Below are positions 1 to 6,799 of a DNA stretch of 8,091 nucleotides, one piece after another. Position 1 is the first letter of the stretch. The number at the start of each line of letters is the position of its first letter. This DNA comes from an uncultured Bacillota bacterium (GTDB lineage Bacteria; Bacillota_I; Bacilli_A; RF39; UBA660). The notes below the pieces were generated by a model, which worked only from the letters and a program-made list of their open reading frames with translations, was not told the DNA's origin and searched no databases. Position numbers and translations under genes: made by a program. The stretch spans positions 1 through 8,091 of the forward strand of contig CAMWQX010000036.1 in NCBI GenBank assembly GCA_947176475.1, written 5' to 3'.

Positions 1-8
1 ATAAAGGA

Positions 9-37
9 TTAAGTAAAATTAAAGTATTCTTTATAAA
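9..37 (+). promoter_or_regulatory. weak candidate promoter for the class A PBP gene
   Basis: A TATAAA -10-like box at 32-37 lies 17 nt after a poor -35-like TTAAGT at 9-14. The -10 is reasonable for a sigma-A promoter but the -35 matches the consensus only weakly. The window begins just upstream, so transcription from an earlier gene cannot be excluded. Confidence 0.3.
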
Positions 38-43
38 TAGAAT

Positions 44-53
44 AAGGGTGATT
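44..53 (+). promoter_or_regulatory. ribosome binding site that decides the PBP start
   Basis: AAGGGTGATT matches the Shine-Dalgarno region AAGGAGGTGATC with two bases missing. A GTG at 48-50 lies inside this element and has no separate ribosome binding site in front of it. The ATG at 63, in the same frame, lies about 10 nt after the complementary stretch. ATG 63 is therefore the better start and GTG 48 is probably part of the binding site. Confidence 0.6.
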
Positions 54-62
54 AAATTCGAT

Positions 63-2840
63 ATGAAAAAATTTGGAAAGAAATTTAAATACGGAACATT
101 AAAAGATAAGATATTAATTATCTTAATGTGCTGCTTAATTGCAGGCTTTTCTCTCTTAATCGTCTTCGTTGGATACGTCATTATGACTGCTCCAGAAGTA
201 TCAGAGAAAAACTTATATAAATCAAGTGCTACTGTTCTTTATGATATTAATGGTAAGGAATTTGCAAGACTTGGTGCCGAAAATCGTGATCGTATAACAT
301 ATGATGATTTGCCACAAGTATTAGTCGATGCTATTGTTGCCACAGAGGATTCAAGATTTTTCCAACACAATGGTATTGATATTGCTCGTTTTACTAAAGC
401 AACTATCGGGCAATTATTAGGTCATTCTGATGCCGGCGGTGGTTCAACCTTAACCATGCAAGTATCAAAAAACTCTGCTACTAGTAGAGTAAGCAACGGT
501 ATTGCAGGTATCATAAGAAAATTTACTGACATTTACTTATCCGTATTCGTCTTAGAGAAAAAATACACTAAAGAACAAATAATGGAATTCTACGTAAACG
601 TCAATGAATTAGGTTCTCATGCCTTCGGTGTAGAACAAGCAAGTCAAACCTATTTCGGTAAATCAGTCACTGATCTTACCCTTTCTGAAGCCGCTTTGAT
701 AGCTGGATTATTCCAAGCACCTACTGCTTATAATCCTTTTTCTCATCCCGAATCCGCAACTAAAAGAAGAAGTACCGTATTAAATCTAATGTATCGTCAT
801 GGTTATATTACGGAAGAAGAAAGAGATGCAGCTGATGCTATTCCTGTTACTTCCCTCCTTATTGAAAAATCGAGTGGTGAACTTCCTGATGAAATTGGAT
901 ATATTGATACAGTTGTAACCGATGTAAAAAATAAGTTGAAAGATCAATATGGTGGAGATGAGGATGATTGGAGTCCAGATAATCTTTCGATGAACGTTTA
1001 CACGACATTTGACCCAGAACGTCAACAAGTCATAAACGATATTTATAGCGGAAAAGATTATAAATGGAAAAACGATGTTGCTCAAGCTGGTATGGCGGTT
1101 ATTGATGTCAACACTGGTGCTTTAGTTGCTGTCGGTGCTGGCCGTAATAAGAAAAACGCTCGTGGATGGAATTTAGCCTATGATACTCGTCCTCCAGGAT
1201 CAACAGCTAAGCCTGTATTAGACTACGGCCCTGCTATTGAATACTTAAATTGGGGAACTGGTCAAACTATCGTCGATGATAAGATGACTTACTCTGGTGG
1301 AGCATCAATAAGAAACTTTGATAGTAAATTCAAAGGCATTATGACAATTAAACAATCCCTTGCTCAATCGCGTAACATCCCTGCTCTATTTACATTTATG
1401 CAAACAACTAATGAACAAAAATTGGATTTTGCGACTAAACTTGGATGGGTAAACCTAGAAACAAGTAATGGTCAAATATTAGAATCTGCATCAATTGGTG
1501 GTTTTAAAGGAGTATCACCTATTCAATCTGCTGCTGCTTTTGCTACATTTGCTCGTGGTGGAACATATATTGAGCCATATACATTTACCAAAATCGAATT
1601 CACTGACACTGGTGAAGTATATGAACATACTCCTAAAAAAGTTCAAGCCATGAGTGAAGAAACCGCTTACCTTATTACTACAATCTTAAGATATGCTGTT
1701 ACAAGTGGTACAGTTGGTGTTGGTGGTGTAAGTGGTACGGACATTGCCGCTAAAACTGGTACAACTACTGTTGGTGCTGCTGCCAAAAAAGAATTAGGTG
1801 TTAAAAGTATGATTGGTGATGTTTGGGAAGTTGCCTACTCCCCTGATTATGCCGTATCTTTATGGTATGGATATCAAACTAATACTAAAGAATATCACTT
1901 AACGGGTACTGAAGGTAGTGCTGCTAGAAAAGCTATAATTAAGTTACTTACTAAAGGTATTATGAAGAAGAATTCACGATTCAAGCGTCCTAGCGGAGTT
2001 ACTACTGTAGAAATTGAACTTGAAACCGATCCTGTTCAATTAGCTAGTGAATTTACACCAAAAGAATTAAGATCAAGCGAAGTATTCAAAAAAGGCTATG
2101 CTCCTTCTCAAGTATCTACAAGATTCTCTAAATTAGAAAATCCAAGTAATTTAAGTTATACTTCAACTTCTAATTCCGTTACCCTTTCATGGTCGCCAGC
2201 TGCGACACCAAATGCTGTTAATACGGAATATTTGAAAGAATTCTTTAATAAATCTAATGTCTACAAGAGATGGGCAGATACCTACTTACAACAGAGATTA
2301 GAGTATAACAATGCTAATATCGGTGCCTTTGGATATCAAGTATTCTTAAAGAATCAAACAGGTACTTATGATTTAGGATTTACAACTAATACAAGATTTA
2401 CAACAAATGTTCAATTTGATGCGACAACGACATTTATCGTTAAGTCTTCATATCAAAAATTTAAAACAAATCAATCAGACGGAATAAGTGTATCAGTGGC
2501 ACCAAATTCCTCCGTAAATAATATTCCTCAAGCTCAGACTACAACATCAACTACTGCTCCTTCGACATTATCAATTACTTATTTAGGACCAAGTTGCTCT
2601 ACTGTTGATGACTTTAAAGCTTTAGGAAGTAATACCAAAGATAAGATTCTTATTAAGGAAAATGGTGTTGATGTAACTAACCAAGCTACCGTTTCAATGG
2701 ATTGTTTCTTAGCAAGTGATCCGGACACTGGTGGTCAATGTAATAACCTTGTGTCGGGAAAAGAATACATCGTAAACATTACTGTTAGCTACAAAAAGAC
2801 CAATAGAACGAAGATTATAAACCTTAAAAAGAGCTGTTAA
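63..2840 (+). CDS. class A penicillin-binding protein (transglycosylase/transpeptidase) with C-terminal FnIII-like domain
   Basis: Bifunctional peptidoglycan synthase of 925 residues from ATG 63: it polymerises lipid II into glycan strands and cross-links the stem peptides outside the membrane. A short basic cytoplasmic tail is followed by one membrane anchor (about 17-41). The GT51 glycosyltransferase domain shows EDSRFFQHNGID with catalytic Glu95, then GGGSTLTMQ at 125-133 and a KEQIMEFYVNVNELG helix. The transpeptidase domain has all three motifs: STAK (Ser380 nucleophile, Lys383), SRN at 436-438 and KTGTT at 564-568. Both activities therefore look intact. From about residue 693 a fibronectin-III-like domain follows, then a Thr/Ser/Pro linker, then a small Ig-like end domain with Cys845, 881, 893 and 925. 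These are the only cysteines outside the membrane anchor, and Cys925 is the last residue. The gene is monocistronic: a terminator follows directly. The family is certain; the exact paralogue (ponA/mrcA/pbp) is not. Confidence 0.95.
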   Translation: MKKFGKKFKYGTLKDKILIILMCCLIAGFSLLIVFVGYVIMTAPEVSEKNLYKSSATVLYDINGKEFARLGAENRDRITYDDLPQVLVDAIVATEDSRFFQHNGIDIARFTKATIGQLLGHSDAGGGSTLTMQVSKNSATSRVSNGIAGIIRKFTDIYLSVFVLEKKYTKEQIMEFYVNVNELGSHAFGVEQASQTYFGKSVTDLTLSEAALIAGLFQAPTAYNPFSHPESATKRRSTVLNLMYRHGYITEEERDAADAIPVTSLLIEKSSGELPDEIGYIDTVVTDVKNKLKDQYGGDEDDWSPDNLSMNVYTTFDPERQQVINDIYSGKDYKWKNDVAQAGMAVIDVNTGALVAVGAGRNKKNARGWNLAYDTRPPGSTAKPVLDYGPAIEYLNWGTGQTIVDDKMTYSGGASIRNFDSKFKGIMTIKQSLAQSRNIPALFTFMQTTNEQKLDFATKLGWVNLETSNGQILESASIGGFKGVSPIQSAAAFATFARGGTYIEPYTFTKIEFTDTGEVYEHTPKKVQAMSEETAYLITTILRYAVTSGTVGVGGVSGTDIAAKTGTTTVGAAAKKELGVKSMIGDVWEVAYSPDYAVSLWYGYQTNTKEYHLTGTEGSAARKAIIKLLTKGIMKKNSRFKRPSGVTTVEIELETDPVQLASEFTPKELRSSEVFKKGYAPSQVSTRFSKLENPSNLSYTSTSNSVTLSWSPAATPNAVNTEYLKEFFNKSNVYKRWADTYLQQRLEYNNANIGAFGYQVFLKNQTGTYDLGFTTNTRFTTNVQFDATTTFIVKSSYQKFKTNQSDGISVSVAPNSSVNNIPQAQTTTSTTAPSTLSITYLGPSCSTVDDFKALGSNTKDKILIKENGVDVTNQATVSMDCFLASDPDTGGQCNNLVSGKEYIVNITVSYKKTNRTKIINLKKSC

Positions 2841-2864
2841 AGACTAGAAATTCTAGTCTTTTTT
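2839..2864 (+). terminator. rho-independent terminator of the PBP gene
   Basis: AAAGACTAGA pairs with TCTAGTCTTT around a 3-nt loop, and the T-run to 2864 follows at once. The stem begins inside the TAA stop codon at 2838-2840. It separates the PBP gene from the small gene downstream. Confidence 0.9.
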
Positions 2865-2884
2865 CGCGCCTACCTAGTAAAAAT

Positions 2885-2913
2885 TTGCATTTTTTTGAAT
2901 AAAATGGTATTAT
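2885..2913 (+). promoter_or_regulatory. sigma-A-type promoter with extended -10 for the 99-residue gene
   Basis: TTGCAT at 2885-2890 is followed after exactly 17 nt by TATTAT at 2908-2913. TGG immediately upstream of the -10 gives an extended -10 (TGn) element. It lies between the preceding terminator and a strong GAGGGGG ribosome binding site at 2927-2933, so it should drive the small gene alone. Confidence 0.75.
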
Positions 2914-2938
2914 AACAAACAAATTTGAGGGGGACACT

Positions 2939-3238
2939 ATGAGTTATAGAGATTTTTTAATTGAAGTCAAGACACCATGGACTAAAAATAACGGTGTATA
3001 TGAACGCAATATAATACAATATAATTGCATTCCTGGGGATGTTGTAGATAAACCAATCTTCGCCAGTCGATACTTAAATGAATATAAAGTAGTAAAAGAA
3101 AAGAAAGAAGTCATTGATAAGAATGAATTAATTATTCATGCTATCAATAAAGATACGGAAGAGGAATTGACCTCACCTAGTGAATTAGTTAAGTGCTTAC
3201 TTGATTATACAAAATATCAATGGAATTATAATAAATAA
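2939..3238 (+). CDS. hypothetical protein, 99 residues
   Basis: I do not recognise this protein. The ATG lies 5-8 nt after GAGGGGG (2927-2933), an unusually G-rich Shine-Dalgarno site, so translation should be efficient. The product has no signal peptide, membrane segment or catalytic motif I can name, and is probably a small cytosolic protein. It is rich in Lys, Glu, Asn and Tyr, with two cysteines (in YNCIPGD and VKCLLD). The C-terminal third (SPSELVKCLLDYTKYQW) looks helical. The gene has its own extended -10 promoter and its own terminator, so it is an independent unit between the PBP and ATPase genes. That complete set of expression signals is the main evidence that it is real. A link to either neighbour would be guesswork. 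Confidence 0.85.
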   Translation: MSYRDFLIEVKTPWTKNNGVYERNIIQYNCIPGDVVDKPIFASRYLNEYKVVKEKKEVIDKNELIIHAINKDTEEELTSPSELVKCLLDYTKYQWNYNK

Positions 3239-3250
3239 TTCCTTTTTTTT
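3222..3250 (+). terminator. rho-independent terminator embedded in the end of the 99-residue gene
   Basis: GGAATTAT at 3222-3229 pairs with ATAATTCC at 3235-3242 over an AATAA loop, followed by eight Ts at 3243-3250. The 5' arm encodes the last residues of the protein and the TAA stop (3236-3238) lies in the 3' arm. A ribosome at the stop codon would cover this hairpin. Confidence 0.85.
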
Positions 3251-3282
3251 GCCCTAAAATCTTACAAATTTCTATAATGAGG

Positions 3283-3312
3283 TTGACTTGATTATTTCAA
3301 ATATTATATAAT
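3283..3312 (+). promoter_or_regulatory. strong sigma-A-type promoter for the GspE/PilB-family gene
   Basis: TTGACT at 3283-3288 (five of six consensus bases) and a perfect TATAAT at 3307-3312 are separated by 18 nt. This predicts a transcription start near 3319 and a leader of about 28 nt. A second TATAAT at 3273-3278 lies upstream but has a much weaker -35. Confidence 0.85.
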
Positions 3313-3332
3313 TAGTATGGAATAAAATAGAT

Positions 3333-3341
3333 AGGGTTGAT
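3333..3341 (+). promoter_or_regulatory. ribosome binding site that decides the ATPase start
   Basis: AGGGTTGAT resembles the AGGAGGTGAT Shine-Dalgarno region. An in-frame TTG at 3341 overlaps its last base and lies only 4 nt after the GGG. The ATG at 3347 lies 10 nt after the GGG, so it is preferred; the difference is two residues. Confidence 0.6.
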
Positions 3342-3346
3342 TGTAC

Positions 3347-5842
3347 ATGATAAATGAAACAAGTGCAAATAATTTATATGTTGATGAAAATGGTAATCCA
3401 GTACAACCTCAATATGTTGACGAGTTTGGAAACCCTATTGACCCATCGCTTATCGATGAGTTCGGAAATTATATAGGTGCACAAACTCCACAGTACGTTG
3501 ATGAAAATGGTAACCCCATAGATCCATCACTTATAGATGCATCTGGAAATTATATTGGCGAACAACAATCAACGTCTATAAATGAAAATACTTTAGCACA
3601 AACTTTAAATACCGTTACTGGAAATGATTCCGAAGTAGTTGAATCTGTCGCTTCTGCTCCTATTTCAGCTGCTGCTCACCAAATGGATGGTAAAGATATG
3701 TTTGCGGGTATGGTTACATTTGATTATAATAATGTACCTATCACTGATATTGTTAATTCAATTATCTTAGATGCTATAAATAAAGGAGCATCCGATATTC
3801 ACTTTGACCCCTTTGATGAGGGTATTAAAATACGTATTAGAATAGATGGTCAATTAAATGACTATTCTATCGTACCCTTATATGTTAAACGTAATATGAT
3901 TACTCGTATTAAAATTGTATCTGGTATGAATATTACCGAAAGCCGTGTACCACAAGACGGTGCCATAAGAACAGAACTTGCCAATAAGACTGTTGACCTA
4001 CGTGTATCTTGTCTTCCAACTAATGTTGGTGAAAAGATCGTTATCCGTATCATGGACTACTCTATGAGTGCAGCGGGTATTGAGGCTTTAGACTTTAGTG
4101 AAGAAAACCTCGAAAAAGTAAAAAAGATGATTAACCTACCAAATGGTATCATTCTTGTTACTGGTGCTACTGGATCCGGTAAATCTACTACCGTTTATGC
4201 CATGCTTCAAAGATTAAACGTTGAAGGAACTAACCTTGTTACTGTTGAGGACCCAATAGAAATGAATATTGGAGGAATCAACCAAGTTCAAGCAGCATCC
4301 GAAATTGGTTTAACCTTTGCTTCTGTCTTAAGAAGTATCTTACGTCAAGACCCTGATGTAATAATGATCGGAGAAATTCGTGATGATGAAACTGCCCGTA
4401 TTGCCGTTCGTGCATCTATTACAGGTCACTTAGTTTTATCTACAATTCACACAAATAACTCCTTAAACACTATTGAACGTTTAACTGATATGTCTGTCGA
4501 AAGATACCTACTTGGGTCTTCTCTATCAGGAGTAATATCGCAAAAACTTTCAAGACGTCTATGTGATAAATGTAAACGTCTAAGACCTACATCAGATTAT
4601 GAAAAAGATATCTTAAGAAAAGTCTTTAATAAAGACGTCGAAGAAATATATGAACCAGTGGGATGCCCAGAATGTTCTCGTGGATATCGTGGACGTATCG
4701 CTATTCATGAAGTATTACTTCTAAATCAAACCATAAAAGATGCAATAACTAAAGGTGTTCCTAAAGAAACTTTAAGAAAACTAGTATATAGTAACCATGG
4801 TACATCAACAATGCTAGAAGATGGTTTATCTAAGGTACTAGAAGGAAAGACATCTTTTGAAGAAATATTAAAATTAATCGATTTAGAAGACGATTTAGGA
4901 AGTGGCTCACAATTAGGTCTAGAAGATCAAATAAGTGATTCTGAATTAAATAACGGAGCAAATCAAGTATCTAATACTACTGCCCCTACAACTGCCAATT
5001 TAAGTGGCCCAATAAACATTAATTTTCCCCCAGAATTACTTGAAGCCTTAAAGCAAAATACTAATAATGCTAGGTATGCTGATGATGACGATGATGAAGA
5101 ACCCGAAGTTATCGTAAGAAGAAAAAAAAAGAAAAAGAAACCAGTTAAAGTAATAGAAATTGATGAAGATGAAATTGAAGATATCGAAGAGGAAGAAACT
5201 GTAGAAGAAAAAATAAAAGATTCTACCCCTACTCCTTCTGAAAACAAATCCGATGATTCAAAATTTGAAGAAATCTTCAGTGATATTGAAAAAGAGGAAG
5301 AAAAGCCCGATGATGGTCAAGATGAAATAGATCGTGTTCTAAAAGATATTGATGCTATTACAGAAGAGATGTTAGAAGAAAAGATTCCTTTAGATGATCC
5401 TCTAACACAAAAACTATTAAATAGCTTCACAATAAAAGAAATAAATGATTTTACTAATGATGTATTTGATTTTACAGATATAATGGAGGAAACTCCAGCA
5501 CCACAAGAACCAACATCAGAAATGATAACCACTCCTATAATGTCAGTTCCAAGTGAAAATATTACTCCAACTATCCCAACAATTGAAAATGTTGTTCAAA
5601 GTCCAGTAATTCAAACACCTCAGGAAATGCCAAATATAGCACCGCTAGAGGCTCAAAACATTTCTCAAGAGTCAGTAACACCAACTCCTCAAGAAATGCC
5701 TCAAAACATTTCAGAATCGCAAGAAGTAAATGATATTATTGCTGCTCTTGGCGATCCATCTGCTATGGTTGAACTTGATGATAATGATGTTACATTAGAT
5801 AATAATCAAATAGATAATTTAATAACCGAAATTGAAGATTAG
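3347..5842 (+). CDS. GspE/PilB-family type II secretion / type IV pilus assembly ATPase with repeat N-terminus and acidic tail
   Basis: Cytoplasmic hexameric ATPase of the family that powers pilus or pseudopilus extension; 831 residues from ATG 3347. The N2-type domain is visible at ASDIHFDP (148-155). The catalytic core has Walker A GATGSGKST (273-281), Asp box TVEDPIE (299-305), Walker B VIMIGEIRD (338-346) and His box GHLVLSTIHTN (360-370). The zinc-binding CxxC pairs are Cys406/409 and Cys440/443, as in PilB/GspE rather than the retraction ATPase PilT. All key residues are intact, so it should be active. Two features are unusual. The usual N-terminal MshEN-type region is absent, and a short repeat array (residues 11-73) stands there. 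After the core, from about residue 513, a low-complexity tail runs to the end: acidic stretches, a basic cluster RRKKKKKK (591-598), then Pro/Gln-rich sequence with TPQEMP twice (757, 780). The gene has its own promoter and terminator. No other pilus or secretion gene is in the window, so pilB versus gspE cannot be decided. Confidence 0.93.
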   Translation: MINETSANNLYVDENGNPVQPQYVDEFGNPIDPSLIDEFGNYIGAQTPQYVDENGNPIDPSLIDASGNYIGEQQSTSINENTLAQTLNTVTGNDSEVVESVASAPISAAAHQMDGKDMFAGMVTFDYNNVPITDIVNSIILDAINKGASDIHFDPFDEGIKIRIRIDGQLNDYSIVPLYVKRNMITRIKIVSGMNITESRVPQDGAIRTELANKTVDLRVSCLPTNVGEKIVIRIMDYSMSAAGIEALDFSEENLEKVKKMINLPNGIILVTGATGSGKSTTVYAMLQRLNVEGTNLVTVEDPIEMNIGGINQVQAASEIGLTFASVLRSILRQDPDVIMIGEIRDDETARIAVRASITGHLVLSTIHTNNSLNTIERLTDMSVERYLLGSSLSGVISQKLSRRLCDKCKRLRPTSDYEKDILRKVFNKDVEEIYEPVGCPECSRGYRGRIAIHEVLLLNQTIKDAITKGVPKETLRKLVYSNHGTSTMLEDGLSKVLEGKTSFEEILKLIDLEDDLGSGSQLGLEDQISDSELNNGANQVSNTTAPTTANLSGPININFPPELLEALKQNTNNARYADDDDDEEPEVIVRRKKKKKKPVKVIEIDEDEIEDIEEEETVEEKIKDSTPTPSENKSDDSKFEEIFSDIEKEEEKPDDGQDEIDRVLKDIDAITEEMLEEKIPLDDPLTQKLLNSFTIKEINDFTNDVFDFTDIMEETPAPQEPTSEMITTPIMSVPSENITPTIPTIENVVQSPVIQTPQEMPNIAPLEAQNISQESVTPTPQEMPQNISESQEVNDIIAALGDPSAMVELDDNDVTLDNNQIDNLITEIED
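3377..3565 (+). repeat. five-unit peptide repeat array at the N-terminus of the ATPase
   Basis: Residues 11-73 contain five degenerate units of about 12-14 residues with the consensus [YL][VI]D-x-x-G-N-[PY]-[IV]. Their starts are at Tyr11, Tyr23, Leu35, Tyr50 and Leu62. Units 2-3 and 4-5 form a higher-order pair (QYVDE.GNPIDPSLID..GNYIG). Codons differ between copies, so the array is not a recent duplication and the peptide pattern has probably been kept by selection. Confidence 0.85.
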
Positions 5843-5860
5843 AAATAATCTTCTTTTTTT
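5834..5860 (+). terminator. rho-independent terminator of the ATPase gene
   Basis: GAAGATTA (5834-5841) pairs with TAATCTTC (5846-5853) over a GAAA tetraloop, followed by seven Ts. The stem starts in the last codons and the TAG stop (5840-5842) spans stem and loop. Confidence 0.9.
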
Positions 5861-5877
5861 GAGTATTTTAGACAAAT

Positions 5878-5901
5878 AAAAAGTTCAGTAATAACTGAAC
5901 C
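5878..5901 (-). terminator. rho-independent terminator of the rpsB-tsf operon
   Basis: Read on the - strand, GTTCAGT and ACTGAAC form a 7-bp stem with a 4-nt loop and run straight into TTTTT. It lies about 10 nt after the tsf stop codon. An A-rich flank and a T-rich far side on the + strand mean it could also stop leftover transcription from the convergent ATPase gene. Confidence 0.85.
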
Positions 5902-5910
5902 TTTATTTTA

Positions 5911-6786
5911 TTATTCTCCGTTAACTTGTTTAGCAACTTCTTCAGCAAAGTTTTCGCTTCTCTTTTCCATTCCTTCGCCAACTTCGTAACGAATCATTGA
6001 TTTAACTGAACCACCATTATTCTTAACATATGTTTCAACATCAATGTCGCCATCTTTAACAAATGCTTGATGAATAAGACAATTTTCTTTATAGTATTTT
6101 TGAATACGTCCATTAACCATCTTTTCCGCAATGTCAGCTGGCTTTCCTTCGTTAATTGCTTGTTCCTTTAAGATTTCTTTTTCTTTTTCAATTACTTCTG
6201 CAGGAACTTCATCTTTATTTAAATATTCAGGTCTCATAGCTGCTGCTTGCATTGCTACATCCTTGGCAACTTCTTCATTTGCTCCATCAACAACAACTAA
6301 AACAGCAATTTTACCACCCATATGTAAGTAAGTACCAAAATTTTCTGCATCAGTCTTTGTAACTAATTCAGCTCTTCTTAAAGATAATTTTTCTCCAATC
6401 TTAGCCGTCTTAGCAACAATATATTCACTTACAGTTTGACCATCAACATCTAAATTATTGATTTTTTCCATATCGCTAGTATCGCCCTTTAAAATAGCTT
6501 TACCAACATTTTCGATCATCTCAACGAATTCCGCATTCTTAGTAACAAAGTCTGTTTCACAATTTACTTCTAAGATAACAGCTTTATTACCTTCAGTAAA
6601 GATATTTGCTAAACCTTCAGCAGCTATTCTATCAGCTTTTTTAGCAGCCTTAGCAATACCTTTTTCTCTTAACCAATCAATAGCAGCATCCATGTCACCA
6701 TTGCATTCAGTTAAAGCTTTTTTGCAGTCCATCATTCCTGCACCAGTTTTACTTCTTAATTCATTAACATCTTTTGCACTAATCAT
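5911..6786 (-). CDS. tsf: elongation factor Ts
   Basis: Guanine nucleotide exchange factor that binds EF-Tu-GDP and releases GDP, so that EF-Tu can reload GTP during translation; cytosolic, 291 residues, within the normal range for bacterial EF-Ts. The N-terminal UBA-like domain (about 1-50, VNELRSKTGAGMMDCKKAL) contacts EF-Tu. The signature ETDFV (TDFV at 78-81), which reaches the nucleotide and Mg site of EF-Tu, is intact. The dimerisation/core subdomains follow, and a full C-terminal module ends in EEVAKQVNGE. The ATG is 7 nt after AAGGAG (6794-6799). That Shine-Dalgarno site overlaps the stop codon of rpsB, and the intergenic gap is 11 nt, so the gene is co-transcribed and probably translationally coupled with rpsB. 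No separate promoter is seen. Nothing in the protein looks abnormal. Confidence 0.98.
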   Translation of the reverse strand: MISAKDVNELRSKTGAGMMDCKKALTECNGDMDAAIDWLREKGIAKAAKKADRIAAEGLANIFTEGNKAVILEVNCETDFVTKNAEFVEMIENVGKAILKGDTSDMEKINNLDVDGQTVSEYIVAKTAKIGEKLSLRRAELVTKTDAENFGTYLHMGGKIAVLVVVDGANEEVAKDVAMQAAAMRPEYLNKDEVPAEVIEKEKEILKEQAINEGKPADIAEKMVNGRIQKYYKENCLIHQAFVKDGDIDVETYVKNNGGSVKSMIRYEVGEGMEKRSENFAEEVAKQVNGE

Positions 6787-6793
6787 ATTTATT

Positions 6794-6799
6794 CTCCTT
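6794..6799 (-). promoter_or_regulatory. tsf ribosome binding site overlapping the rpsB stop
   Basis: On the - strand TAAGGAG contains both the rpsB stop codon (TAA, 6800-6798) and the AAGGAG core for tsf, 7 nt from its ATG. This arrangement favours re-initiation or coupling between S2 and EF-Ts synthesis. Confidence 0.8.

Noticed and set aside
1..12. Possible last codons of a preceding gene (IKD then TAA)
   Set aside because: Three codons and a stop occur often by chance in AT-rich sequence; no further evidence in the window.
786..1085. 99-codon open frame on the - strand
   Set aside because: It is antisense to the PBP gene with no supporting signals.
3249..3278. Second promoter-like pair (TTGCCC and TATAAT, 18 nt apart) upstream of the ATPase
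   Set aside because: The -35 overlaps the T-tract of the preceding terminator and is poor; the TTGACT/TATAAT pair downstream is much better.
4963..5247. Ser/Phe-rich open frame on the - strand
   Set aside because: It is the antisense of the Asp/Glu/Lys-rich tail of the ATPase; its composition is explained by that and it has no ribosome binding site.
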